Program-made: the position numbers and the translations under genes | Assembly: GCA_000333815.1 (NCBI GenBank) | Contig: CAPI01000066.1 | Location: 1-64,000, forward strand | Reading direction: 5' to 3' | DNA: 64,000 bases | DNA from: [Collinsella] massiliensis | GTDB lineage: Bacteria; Actinomycetota; Coriobacteriia; Coriobacteriales; Coriobacteriaceae | In this document: positions 8,340 through 17,987 of the stretch, piece by piece | Position numbering within the stretch: position 1 is the first letter of the stretch | Layout of the letters: each line of letters starts with the position of its first letter | The notes under the pieces: model-generated | Database searches by the model: none | The model's input: the letters and a program-made list of their open reading frames with translations, nothing else | What the model was told of the DNA's origin: nothing

Positions 8340-10115
8340 ATGACCATGGGCCGCGCTGAGGATGAGACGATACAACCGAGCCCGGAACCCGCGGGTGCCG
8401 CTGACGCCGCGGCGGAGCAGGCCGACTTCGTGCCCTCGCGCACGAGCTTCCGGCGCGCCCGCGCGGTCGATGAGGTGCCCGACGAGCCCGAGGCGATGGC
8501 GGATACCGAGAAGTACCAGCTCACGCTCACCGGCCGCCGGCGGCGCATCGCGGAGATCCTGCGCATCGCCCGCAAGTACGAGGTCTGGCACGACCTGACC
8601 CCCGTGCGCCTGCGCCGGATGCTCGAGGAGCTCGGCCCCATGTTCGTCAAGATGGGGCAGATCCTTGCGAACCGCTCGGAGATCCTGCCGCAGCGCTACT
8701 GCGACGAGCTGCGCCGCCTGCGCACGGAGGTCGACCCGGTGCCGTACCCCGTCGTGCTCGAGTGCCTCGAGGCGGAGTACGGCCAGGAGCTCGGCGAGAT
8801 CTTCGACGCCGTCGACCCGAACCCGCTCGGGTCGGCCTCGCTCGCGCAGGTGCACCGCGCGCGCCTCGTCACGGGCGAGGACGTGGCGGTGAAGGTGCAG
8901 CGCCCCGGCGCGCAGCAGGTCATGGCGCAGGACATCGACATCATGCGGTCGCTCGCGCGGCACGTCACGCGCTTCATCAAGACCGAGCAGATCATCGACA
9001 TGCGCGAGGTGGTCGAGGAGCTGTGGCGGTCGTTCCGCGAGGAGACGAACTTCCTCGCCGAGGCGCGCAACCTGAGCGAGTTCTATGCATACCATAAATC
9101 CACGCCCGGCATCTCCTGCCCGCGCTCGTACCTCGAGCTGTGCACCGAGCACGTCGTGGTCATGGACTACATCGACGGCATATCGATCTCCGAGCCCGCC
9201 GCGCTCAAGCGCGCCGGGTACGACCTGCGCGACGTGGGCGAGCGCATCGTCGACGACTACGCCACGCAGGTGCTCGACGACGGCTTCTTCCATGCGGACC
9301 CGCACGCGGGCAACATCATCTTGAAGGACGGCGTCATCTACTTCATCGACCTCGGCATGGTGGGCCGCATGTCCGAGCACGACCGCGGCATCGTGAAGGA
9401 GATCATCTTCGCGGTGGCGGAGAGCGACGTCCCCAAGCTCAAGGACGCCTTCATGCGCTTCGCGGTCTCGCGCGGAGACACCGCCTCCATCGACCACACG
9501 GCCTTCCTCACCGACCTCGACTACATCGTGCAGGATTTCGGCAGCGCGAACCTCAAGGACCTCGACATCGGCCGCTTCCTCACCACGCTCATCAACCTGG
9601 CGCGGAAGAACTCCATCGAGCTGCCGAGCGTCGTGACGCTCTTCGCGCGCGGCATGGTGACACTCGAGGGCCTGCTCACGGAGTACCTGCCCGACGTCAA
9701 CATGATCGAGATCATCCAGGTGCACATCGCGCACGAGAAGAGCGCCTACGCCCGGATGCGCGAGGCGGCCGAGGAGTTCGGCAAGGGCGCGGTGCGCGCG
9801 GCGCGGGGGAACCTGCAGACCGCCGAGTACCTGGGGCTCGCGTCGCGCATGCTCACGCGCGGGCAGCTCAAGATCAACGCCGAGGTGCTTGGGTCCGACG
9901 CGGTGCTGCGCCGCCTGGGCGGCATCGTGGACCGCCTCTCGATGTCGATCGTCATCGCGGGCCTCTTCATCGGCTCCTCGGTGGTCTATTACGCAAAGAT
10001 CGAGCCGGTCATCTTCGGCATCCCCATCATCGGCTTTCTGGGGTACTTCTTCGCGCTCGTGCTCGCGCTCATGCTCGGCCGCGAGATCTGGCGAAACTCC
10101 CACGGCAAGCGCTAG
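8340..10115 (+). CDS. ABC1/UbiB/AarF family atypical kinase
   Basis: The 591-residue protein carries the UbiB/ADCK signature set: KMGQ (about 105, the KxGQ motif), LGSASLAQVHRA (about 161, the Ala-rich loop), DPHAGNII near 320 and IDLGMVG near 336. Two hydrophobic segments at the C-terminus (SIVIAGLFIGSSVVYYA and IPIIGFLGYFFALVLALML) should anchor it in the membrane. Homologues support quinone biosynthesis or lipid handling; no ubiquinone pathway is visible here, so the substrate is open. A second in-frame ATG at 8346 is possible. It follows the phasin-like gene with a 9-base gap. Confidence 0.88.
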   Translation: MTMGRAEDETIQPSPEPAGAADAAAEQADFVPSRTSFRRARAVDEVPDEPEAMADTEKYQLTLTGRRRRIAEILRIARKYEVWHDLTPVRLRRMLEELGPMFVKMGQILANRSEILPQRYCDELRRLRTEVDPVPYPVVLECLEAEYGQELGEIFDAVDPNPLGSASLAQVHRARLVTGEDVAVKVQRPGAQQVMAQDIDIMRSLARHVTRFIKTEQIIDMREVVEELWRSFREETNFLAEARNLSEFYAYHKSTPGISCPRSYLELCTEHVVVMDYIDGISISEPAALKRAGYDLRDVGERIVDDYATQVLDDGFFHADPHAGNIILKDGVIYFIDLGMVGRMSEHDRGIVKEIIFAVAESDVPKLKDAFMRFAVSRGDTASIDHTAFLTDLDYIVQDFGSANLKDLDIGRFLTTLINLARKNSIELPSVVTLFARGMVTLEGLLTEYLPDVNMIEIIQVHIAHEKSAYARMREAAEEFGKGAVRAARGNLQTAEYLGLASRMLTRGQLKINAEVLGSDAVLRRLGGIVDRLSMSIVIAGLFIGSSVVYYAKIEPVIFGIPIIGFLGYFFALVLALMLGREIWRNSHGKR

Positions 10116-10138
10116 CCCGCGCGCCCTCGCGTCCGCGC

Positions 10139-10741
10139 TTATGCAGGGTTGACGATCTCCGTGTTGGCGAAGGCGCGCCGTGCGCGGTCGTATTCGAAGA
10201 CGAGGATGCAGCAGTTGCCGAGCGGCACGTCCTGCGCGCAGCGGGCATACGGCGCCCAGTACGTCTTGAAGGCGAGGCTGATGGAGCCGTGGCTCACAGC
10301 GAGGACGTTGCCCTCGCAGCTATTCATGAGCGAGCGCAGGGTGCTCACGATGCGGTAGCGCGCGCACGCGTTCGTCTCGCCGCCTCGGCGCACGGCGGCA
10401 TCTCCCGGATCCCAGGGGCTCACGCCGAGCCGCTCGACGGGGCCGGCCTCGAAGGTGCCGTAGTCGCGCTCCGCAAGACCGGGTACGGAGGCGCGCTCGG
10501 CTCCTGCGAGCTGCGGGACCTCGGCGCGCACGATGTCGAGCGTGGCCTCGGCGCGCCCGAGCGGCGAGGAGGCGGCAAGGTCCACGGCCTCCATGTCGCG
10601 CCCGTGCTCGCGTAGCCACGCAGCCGCCCGCCGCGCCTGGGCGATGCCCTCATCGGTGAGGGGCGAGTCGCAGCGGCCCTGCAGGATGTGCTGGGTGTTG
10701 TAGACGGTCTGGCCGTGGCGCATGAGATAGAGCTTCTGCAT
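10139..10741 (-). CDS. Histidine phosphatase (phosphoglycerate mutase-like)
   Basis: A 200-residue protein with the catalytic motif LMRHGQT at residues 6-12, a paired Arg region (AASSPLGRAEATLDI), Glu in AERDYGTFEAG, and the second histidine in VLAVSHGSI near 155. Most likely a broad phosphatase of the cofactor-dependent PGM superfamily; the substrate cannot be read from sequence. GGGAGG lies 6 bases before the ATG. It is preceded by a GNAT gene on the same strand with a 21-base gap, so both are probably cotranscribed. Confidence 0.85.
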   Translation of the reverse strand: MQKLYLMRHGQTVYNTQHILQGRCDSPLTDEGIAQARRAAAWLREHGRDMEAVDLAASSPLGRAEATLDIVRAEVPQLAGAERASVPGLAERDYGTFEAGPVERLGVSPWDPGDAAVRRGGETNACARYRIVSTLRSLMNSCEGNVLAVSHGSISLAFKTYWAPYARCAQDVPLGNCCILVFEYDRARRAFANTEIVNPA

Positions 10742-10762
10742 CGGTGCCTCCCAACGGCGGGT

Positions 10763-11332
10763 TCAGACGAGCTTCTCGTAGGCGATGCGCGTGAGGTCGC
10801 GCTCGGTGTCGCCCTTTGTGGTGAGCTCGAACTCCTGGAGCTCGGTGAAGCCCTGGCGGGCGAGGAAGCCGCGCATGGCGGCGTTGCCGGGGTGCGTGTC
10901 GATGCGCAGGCTCCGGCGGCCGGCAGCGCGCGCGAGCTCCTCCGCCTGCGCGAAGAGGTAGGACATGACACCCTGGCCGAGCGCCTCGGCGGCGGTGGCG
11001 CAGCGGTGGACGGCGGCGTAGACGGGCTCGGACGCGCCCGCGCGCCCCTCGGCAGCCGCGTCGCCCGTGAGCCACGCGACCGGTGCGGCGTCGTACTCGG
11101 CATCCGGGCAGAAGAGCACGGAGATGGCGCCGAGTGCCCTGCCCGCGGGGTCTTCTGCCAGGTAGCAGGCGCGTTGGTCGATGTCTGCGCGCACGGAGCC
11201 AATGTTGGGGTAGCCGCACTGCCACTGCGCGATTCCGAAGCGCGCGATCGACCGCTTGCCGTCCTCGAGGATGGCGAGCACGCGCTCGGCGTCGCCCGCC
11301 TCGGCGCGCCGCAAGGTAAGTTCGTTCCGCAT
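10763..11332 (-). CDS. GNAT family N-acetyltransferase
   Basis: A 189-residue protein with the GNAT order: N-terminal ELTLRRAEAGDAERVLAILE, an acceptor segment FGIAQWQCGYPN, acetyl-CoA loop region ALGQGVMSYLFAQAEELARA near 130-150, and LRIDTHPGNAAMRGFLARQGFTE at the C-terminus. The acceptor is unknown. A run of G (AAAGGGGGG) serves as ribosome binding site. First gene of a two-gene minus-strand unit with the phosphatase at 10139-10741. Confidence 0.85.
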   Translation of the reverse strand: MRNELTLRRAEAGDAERVLAILEDGKRSIARFGIAQWQCGYPNIGSVRADIDQRACYLAEDPAGRALGAISVLFCPDAEYDAAPVAWLTGDAAAEGRAGASEPVYAAVHRCATAAEALGQGVMSYLFAQAEELARAAGRRSLRIDTHPGNAAMRGFLARQGFTELQEFELTTKGDTERDLTRIAYEKLV

Positions 11333-11645
11333 CGATTTCCCCCCTTTGCATTTCGAACCAGCAGATTATGCCCGAGCGCGCCCGCGTGGGGGCGGACACA
11401 TTCCCGCGCATCGATTCTCCATGCCGATTCAGGCGATTTGCGCGCCCGCTCGCCGTGTGGACGAACTGTGGGGTGCCGATGCGCGCGCAAATACTTTACT
11501 ATCAACCACAGGGAAGCCCCGTCGAGCGGGTATCGACGAGACAGGCCGTGAAACGCCGCGTCCCGTCGCCCGAGCACGATCGCGCCATGCGCGAGCGGCC
11601 GGCAGGCACCCTGCGCGCCCCGGGCGCGGCGGGGGAGCGAACGAT
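11333..11645 (+). other. Divergent intergenic region, no gene seen
   Basis: About 310 bases separate the divergent GNAT gene and the ABC transporter operon. I see no conserved ORF or riboswitch fold. An AT-rich patch at 11491-11510 (AATACTTTACTATCAACC) is the most likely promoter core for the transporter operon; no convincing -35 partner could be fixed. Confidence 0.4.
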
Positions 11646-12560
11646 ATGCATACGAGAACGGAGCACACCATGCAAGACATACGGAACATGCAGGATACGG
11701 AGAGTGGCGTGGGCGGTATGGCGGTGACCCGCCGCGGCGCGCTCGCGGCTGCCGCCGTGGCGCTTGCAGCGCCGGCGCTCGCCGCGTGCAGCTCGGATGA
11801 GGGCGCAACCCAGGGCTCGGCAGCCTCCGGTGCGGACTCGAAGCTCACCGTGGCGATGGAGCTTGCCTACCCGCCGTTCGAGACGAAGGATGACGCGGGC
11901 GAGCCCGCGGGCGTGAGCGTCGACTTCATGCGCGCCTTCGGCGAGGCGTACGGCTACGACGTCACCATCGAGAACACGGCCTTCGACGGGCTCATCCCGT
12001 CGCTGCAGACCGGACGCGCGGACTGCGTCATGAGCTCCATCACGATCACCCCAGAGCGCGAGGAGACGGTCGACTTCTCCGACCCGTACGCCCAGGCGCA
12101 GCTCGCCATCCTCGCCAACAGCGAGAGCGGCATCGCCGAGGCGGCCGACCTCGACCAGGAGGGCATGACCGTGGCGGTCAAGACGGGCTCCACGGGCGAC
12201 GTCTACGCCACGAACCACCTCGAGAACGCCGAGATCCTCCGCCTTGCCGACGAGAGCGCCTGCGTGACGGAGGTCGTGCAGGGCCGCGCGGACGGCTTCC
12301 TCTACGACCAGCTCACCATCTATCGCAACCACGAGGCGAACCCGGACACCACCGAGGCCGTGTTCATCCCCTTCCAGGACCCGGAGTACTGGGGCATCGC
12401 GGTGCAGAAGGGCAACACCGAGCTGCTCGATCAGCTGAACGAGTTCATCGCCCAGAGCCGCGCGGATGGCACCTTCGATGCGCTCACGGAGAAGTACCTC
12501 GCCCAGGAGAAGGCCGCCTTCGACGAGCTCGGCTTCACCTGGTTCTTCGATTTCGAGTAG
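11646..12560 (+). CDS. Amino-acid ABC transporter substrate-binding lipoprotein
   Basis: A 304-residue family 3 solute-binding protein. A twin-Arg-like start (VTRRGALAAAAVALAAPA) leads to the lipobox LAAC near residue 48, so it should be a membrane-anchored lipoprotein. The mature domain begins LTVAMELAYPPFETKDDAGE, the classical start of polar amino-acid binding proteins, with GLIPSLQTGRADCVMSSI and TPEREETVDFSDPY. I use the ATG at 11646 because GGGGGAGCGA lies 7-8 bases upstream; an internal ATG at 11670 is possible. First gene of a transporter operon with permease and ATPase. Confidence 0.88.
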   Translation: MHTRTEHTMQDIRNMQDTESGVGGMAVTRRGALAAAAVALAAPALAACSSDEGATQGSAASGADSKLTVAMELAYPPFETKDDAGEPAGVSVDFMRAFGEAYGYDVTIENTAFDGLIPSLQTGRADCVMSSITITPEREETVDFSDPYAQAQLAILANSESGIAEAADLDQEGMTVAVKTGSTGDVYATNHLENAEILRLADESACVTEVVQGRADGFLYDQLTIYRNHEANPDTTEAVFIPFQDPEYWGIAVQKGNTELLDQLNEFIAQSRADGTFDALTEKYLAQEKAAFDELGFTWFFDFE

Positions 12561-12585
12561 CCCGCGCTCAGGGAGGGAGATGCCC

Positions 12586-13371
12586 ATGACAGGACCAGCG
12601 TCCCGCAACCCCTTCATCGCGCCCGCGACCGGGCGCGTGCCGCCCCTGCGCGCCGCGTTCAACTACCTGCTCGTATGCGCCCTCGTGGTCGCCGGCGTGT
12701 GGGCGGCGCTCATCTCGGTGGGGGTCTCGCTCGACTTCAGCTTCGTGGCGCGCTACGGCTCCCGCATCGCGGACGGCTTCATGCTTACGCTGCAGATCTC
12801 TGCCCTGAGCCTGCTCATGAGCCTCGCCATCGGCATCGTGGTGGCGGTGGCGCAGGGCAGCCGCGTGCTCGTCGTGCGCTACCTGAGCGACCTGTACGTG
12901 AAGATCATCCGCGGCACGCCGCTCCTCGTGCAGATCTACCTCTTCTTCTACATCATCGGCACGGCCTGGGGCATCGAGAACCGGTTCGTGGCGGGCGTGG
13001 CGATTCTCTCGGTCTTCGAGGGCGCCTACATCGCCGAGATCATGCGCGGCAGCCTGCTCTCCATCGATCCCGTGCAGCTCGAGGCCGCCCGCGCCGTGGG
13101 CTTCACCCGCGTGCAGGCGCTGCGCTACGTGGTGGTGCCGCAGCTCGCCGCGCGGACGCTTCCCGCGCTCACCGGGCAGTTCGCGAGCGTCATCAAGGAC
13201 TCGTCGCTGCTCTCGGTCATCGCCGTCATCGAGCTCACGCAGACCATGCGCGAGATCAGCGCGACGAACTTCAACCTGTTTGGCTGCTATTTCCTGCTGG
13301 GGGCGCTGTATCTGGTGCTCACGCTGCCGCTCGCCTTCGCGAGCCGCGTCATCGAGAGGAGGCTGGGGTAG
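12586..13371 (+). CDS. Amino-acid ABC transporter permease
   Basis: A 261-residue HisM/GlnP-type permease. After a short cytoplasmic N-terminus there are about five to six hydrophobic segments, and the EAA loop reads EAARAVGFTRVQALRYVVVPQL with IIRGTPLLVQIYLFFY, typical of polar amino-acid importers. The ATG at 12586 lies 7 bases after GGGAGGGAG; the ATG at 12580 would be too close. Lies between the binding protein and the ATPase; likely works as a homodimer. Confidence 0.9.
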   Translation: MTGPASRNPFIAPATGRVPPLRAAFNYLLVCALVVAGVWAALISVGVSLDFSFVARYGSRIADGFMLTLQISALSLLMSLAIGIVVAVAQGSRVLVVRYLSDLYVKIIRGTPLLVQIYLFFYIIGTAWGIENRFVAGVAILSVFEGAYIAEIMRGSLLSIDPVQLEAARAVGFTRVQALRYVVVPQLAARTLPALTGQFASVIKDSSLLSVIAVIELTQTMREISATNFNLFGCYFLLGALYLVLTLPLAFASRVIERRLG

Positions 13372-13373
13372 CG

Positions 13374-14131
<758 letters not shown>

Positions 14132-14144
<13 letters not shown>

Positions 14145-15034
14145 GCGCGGTGGATGCCTGCGCCGCCGAGCCCGTGCTCGGCGTGCTCTACGAATCGAGC
14201 GAGTGGTCGGACTTCAAGCTCGCAACCGAGCTCTGCGCGCGCGGCGTGCCCGTGCGGCTCATCGATATGGAGCGACCGGATGCTGTGGAGGCAACCCTTG
14301 CCTGCGCCATGCTCGCGAGCCGGGTGTTCGCGAGCGCGCTCGCGCGCGGGCACGCCCGCTCCCACGAGCACATGGCGCAGGTCGTCTCCGAGGTCGAGGC
14401 GCGCGGCATCGTGCTCGTCAACCCGGCACGGGCGCACGCCTTCGAGGTGAGCAAGCGCGCCGCTACCGAAGCGCTCGGCGGCGCCGGCTTCGCGGTGCCG
14501 CGCGTCTTCGCCTGCGATGTGCCCGCGCGCATCGACCCGGAGGCGCTCGCGTACCCGTGCGTCATCAAGCCGGATTGCGGCGGCCGCTCCGCGTGCACGG
14601 CGGTGCTGCATGACGCCGATGAGGCGCGGCGCTTCCTTGCCGCGGCGCCCGAGGGTACGGTCTTCATCGTGGAGGAATACCTCGCGGCGCGCGCGGGCTT
14701 CCTCACGCGCATCGAGATCGTTGCCGGCCGCGCCGCCCACGTGCAAAAGCGCAGCATCGCCGCGAACGGCCTCTCCTCCTACCATGTGGGCTCGACCTAC
14801 GAGGCGTACGAGGACTGCCCGCGCGCGGTCGTCGATGCTGCGGAGGCGGCCGCGCAGCTCCTCGGCTTCGAGCTCGGGAGCTTCGATGTGATCGAGGCCG
14901 CGGACGCAGCCTATCTCATCGATGCGAACTCCGTCTCGAACGTCTCGGAGGATTGCGAGGAGCTGCTGGGCTTCGACCTCATGGCGGAGCACGCCGCGTA
15001 CCTCGCGGAGCGCTGGCGCGCGCTGGCGGGTTAG
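14132..15034 (+). CDS. ATP-grasp (RimK-like) ligase cotranscribed with an amino-acid importer
   Basis: A 300-residue ATP-grasp protein. The N-terminal part (VLGVLYESSEWSDFKLATEL) looks like the pre-ATP-grasp domain. Then follow YPCVIKPDCGGRSACTAVLH (ATP lysine and glycine loop, about 147-166), FIVEEYLAARAGFLTRIEIV and DVIEAADAAYLIDANSVSN with the metal-binding Asn near 267. RimK-like enzymes join an amino acid to a carboxylate using ATP. The start ATG overlaps the transporter ATPase gene and has GGGGAGG 8 bases upstream, so it belongs to the transporter operon. Substrate unknown. Confidence 0.75.
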
Positions 15035-15098
15035 GTGCAGGTGGCGCGCCCGGGCCATGCCGCGGGGCGGTCGCCTGAGAGCAGGGAAGGGTGGACCC

Positions 15099-15794
15099 AT
15101 GAAGACCATGCAGGACGTGTACCGGCTCTTCGACGCGGCGGGCTGCTGCAGCTTCGCCACGCTCGACGGCGCGGGCGGGGTCGAGAGCCGCATCGCGCAC
15201 TTCTTCGCCTATGACGACGAGGGCCTCTACCTGCGCACGATGCGCGTGAAGCCGTTCTACCGCCAGCTCAAGGAGGGGAGGGCGCTCAGCGTCTCGGCCG
15301 AGAAGACCGCGGCGCCGTGCACCTGGGACGACGACAACATGCCGCATTTCCAGCCGGGGTATATGGTGCGCGTCTCCGGCACGGTGCGGGAGCTCACCCA
15401 GGAGGAGGTCGATGCGAAGGCGGCGGATAACCCGCTGTTCAACGTCGCCGTCTACGATATCGCGAAGTACCCCGAGACCGTGGTGTTCGTGCTCGACCGC
15501 TTCCATGGCGAGTACTACGACTACGACTTCAACATGGTGCACCGCGACCACAAGATCCAGCGCGAGCGGTTCGCCTTCGGCGGCGACGCGTTCGAGGAGC
15601 CCGGCCTCTCGATCGACCCGTTCCGCTGCATCGGCTGCGGCGATTGCGCCCGCGCCTGCACGCACAAGGCCATCGCCGCCAACCCGAGCGGCACCATGCG
15701 CATCATCGGCGAGCGCTGCGACGAGTGCGGCAACTGCTACCACGTCTGTCCCACCGGCGCCGTCGCCTCAAAGGGAACGGCGGCCGAGCGCTAG
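15099..15794 (+). CDS. FMN-binding (pyridoxamine 5'-phosphate oxidase-like) protein fused to a 2x[4Fe-4S] ferredoxin
   Basis: A 231-residue two-domain protein. Residues 1-150 resemble the split-barrel flavin-binding fold of PNPOx-like proteins (DVYRLFDAAGCCSFATLDG, FYRQLKEGRALSVSAE, GYMVRVSGTVRELTQEE). Residues 170-225 hold two CxxCxxCxxxC clusters, CIGCGDCARAC and CDECGNCYHVC, that bind two 4Fe-4S centres. It is probably a small electron-transfer flavoprotein or reductase of anaerobic metabolism. It lies 64 bases after the ATP-grasp gene and may be the last gene of that operon. Confidence 0.82.
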   Translation: MKTMQDVYRLFDAAGCCSFATLDGAGGVESRIAHFFAYDDEGLYLRTMRVKPFYRQLKEGRALSVSAEKTAAPCTWDDDNMPHFQPGYMVRVSGTVRELTQEEVDAKAADNPLFNVAVYDIAKYPETVVFVLDRFHGEYYDYDFNMVHRDHKIQRERFAFGGDAFEEPGLSIDPFRCIGCGDCARACTHKAIAANPSGTMRIIGERCDECGNCYHVCPTGAVASKGTAAER

Positions 15795-15839
15795 GCACCC
15801 GACCGCCGCAGCAGGAATCGCTCGTCTTGCGCGCGCCGC

Positions 15840-17903
15840 TTAGAACGAGAAAAAGTCGAAGCGCGGCGGCAGCGCCTTCACGCGATGCGCACCCGGCTCC
15901 TCGCCGAGGCTCGCCACGAAGGCGTCCATCGGATCGAGCAGGTGCTCCCAGCTGAAGAACGCCTCGGGCGCGATGTCGAAGTACTCGCAGATGAGCTCGC
16001 AGCCGGCGGGCACGATGCCGTGCATGAGGACGGTCGCCACGCGCAGCTCGAGGAAGGCGTCCACGAGCGCCTGGTGCATGAGCGCGTCGCCCGCGGCCTG
16101 ATCCTCCTTCTGCGCCGCCTTGGCGGCCTTGCTCGCGTCGCTCCAGCGCTTGTTGGCGGCGCGCAGGTAGGCGTCGCACACGCCGAGCGCGCGATGGAGT
16201 TCCGTGCGCCACATGGCCTGCTCGAAGGCGAGGACCGCCTGCTCCGCGGCCTCGGCCACCTCGGGCGCGGCGGCGCCCGCCGGGATGCAGCCCGTGCGCA
16301 CCGCGCTCGGATCGCCCTCCTTCTCGGCCACGCCGTAGAAGCACGAGCGCGCGAGGCGGTTGAAGACGCCCGTGAGGAGCGTCCCCTCCTTGAGCACCGG
16401 GTCGATCACGCGCTTGTCGTCGCGGGCGAGCAGCGCCGTCCCGTCCGGGTTCTTGCCGGTCTCGCGCGTGTCGTACGCCTTGGGGCTGAAGCTCACCGGC
16501 TTCTCGCCGAGCCCGAGCGACAGGAAGTGCGCGCGCAGCTGCTCGGCGCTGTAGTGGCCGAGTAGCTCGGATGCGGGCGGCGGGGGCGTCTTGCTGCTCG
16601 AGCTGGCCTTCTTGCCCATGTAGAGCACGTGGTAGTTCGCCACGAGCGTGCTCTGCTGCATGTCCCAGCCGAGCGCCTCCCACATCGCCGTCTGCGCGAT
16701 GCCGTAGAAGTAGATGTTATCCTGGCCGATGAACTGGTAGACGTGCGCATCGGGGTCGCACCACCAAGCGCGCCAGTCGTCCGTCGACCAGCGGTGCGCG
16801 CCCGCCGCCTCGTCCGCGCCGAGCGCCGTGCGCGTGAAGCTGATGGGCGCCCAGAGGCTCTCGGGCCACACCCAGCACGTGAGCCCCGCGCAGCCGCACT
16901 CGTCGGTGACGGGCACGCCCCACTCGATGTTGCCCGTGATGCGGAAGGGCACGAGCGCCTTGCCCGAGCGGAACCGCACGCCGGCGGCACCGAGCACCTC
17001 GTGCGCCGCGTCGCGCTCGCGCCAGCTGGGGAACGTGACGGTGAACGAGCTCTTGTTGCCCTCCGGCTCGGTGACGGTGTGCAGCGGAAGCTGGCCCTCG
17101 ATGGCGTCGAACGCCTCGCGGAACTTGTTCTGGATGTAGAGCTGCGGCGGGTTGAGCCACTCCTCGAGCGTCTTCACCACCACGGGGCGCACGGTCTCGT
17201 CGCCCTCGAGGCCCTTCGTGTAGCGCTTCAGGAAGTCGAGGTAGGCGGGGAGGTCGAAGTAGATGTTGTCGACGGGGCGGAGCTCCGGGGTCTCGCCGGT
17301 GAGGGCGCTTCTGGGCGCGATGAGCTCCTCGGGCTCGAACTGGTGGCCGAGGTCGCACTCGTCGGCGTAGGCCTTCTCCGACTTGCAGCCCTGGATGGGG
17401 CAGCGGCCGATGACCTGGCGGCCGTTCAGGAACTGCTGGGCCTTCGGGTCGTAGAACTGCTTCGTGGCGCGCTTCTCCAGCACGCCGCGCTCCTTCAGGC
17501 GCAGGATGATCTCGTCGGTCATCTGCTCGTGCACGTGCGCGGCGGGCTCGAGGGCGCTGCCGCCGAAGAAGTCCGGCTCCACCTCGTAGCCGGCGAGCGT
17601 CGCGGCCTGGCGGTCGTGGTTCGCCTCGACGTAGTCCGCGATGCACCGATCGTAGCCCTGCTCGTCGTGGAGCTTGCGGTAGCTTTCCATGATGGGGCTG
17701 CCGTAGCAGTCGGTGCCCGAGACGAAGAGCACGTTCTCACGGCCGATGCGGTCGCGCAGGAAGCGCGCGTAGAAATCCGCGGGGATGAAGACGCCGCCCA
17801 CGTGGCCGAAGTGCAGGTTCTTGTTGCCATAGGGCATGCCGGCCGTCACGATGGCGCGGCGCGGCCAGGTGGGGCGCGAATCGATGCTGAGCTTGGGTGC
17901 CAT
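15840..17903 (-). CDS. Divergent methionyl-tRNA synthetase-like class I ligase
   Basis: A 687-residue class I synthetase-like protein. It has a HIGH-type motif HFGHVGG at residues 31-37, SGTDCYGSPIMESYR, a zinc-knuckle-like CPIQGCKSEKAYADEC near 165-185, NIEWGVPV with CWVWPESLWAPI, and a C-terminal helical region. These place it by the MetRS (MetG) pattern. The KMSKS loop is not canonical: the expected position near residue 430 reads GKKASSSSKTPPPP. It could be a true divergent MetRS or a paralogue with another role. I choose the ATG at 17903 because AGGAGA lies 5 bases upstream; an ATG at 17936 lacks one. Confidence 0.72.
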   Translation of the reverse strand: MAPKLSIDSRPTWPRRAIVTAGMPYGNKNLHFGHVGGVFIPADFYARFLRDRIGRENVLFVSGTDCYGSPIMESYRKLHDEQGYDRCIADYVEANHDRQAATLAGYEVEPDFFGGSALEPAAHVHEQMTDEIILRLKERGVLEKRATKQFYDPKAQQFLNGRQVIGRCPIQGCKSEKAYADECDLGHQFEPEELIAPRSALTGETPELRPVDNIYFDLPAYLDFLKRYTKGLEGDETVRPVVVKTLEEWLNPPQLYIQNKFREAFDAIEGQLPLHTVTEPEGNKSSFTVTFPSWRERDAAHEVLGAAGVRFRSGKALVPFRITGNIEWGVPVTDECGCAGLTCWVWPESLWAPISFTRTALGADEAAGAHRWSTDDWRAWWCDPDAHVYQFIGQDNIYFYGIAQTAMWEALGWDMQQSTLVANYHVLYMGKKASSSSKTPPPPASELLGHYSAEQLRAHFLSLGLGEKPVSFSPKAYDTRETGKNPDGTALLARDDKRVIDPVLKEGTLLTGVFNRLARSCFYGVAEKEGDPSAVRTGCIPAGAAAPEVAEAAEQAVLAFEQAMWRTELHRALGVCDAYLRAANKRWSDASKAAKAAQKEDQAAGDALMHQALVDAFLELRVATVLMHGIVPAGCELICEYFDIAPEAFFSWEHLLDPMDAFVASLGEEPGAHRVKALPPRFDFFSF

Positions 17904-17987
17904 GCGGTCTCCTGCAGATATGGTCGAACCGTCCAATTACGTGCCCATTATGGCACAGCGCGCCGGATTGCGTGTATGCTTGGGCGC

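Noticed and set aside
8307-10103. 598-residue minus-strand ORF opposite the UbiB gene
   Set aside because: Antisense shadow of a GC-rich gene with no family features.
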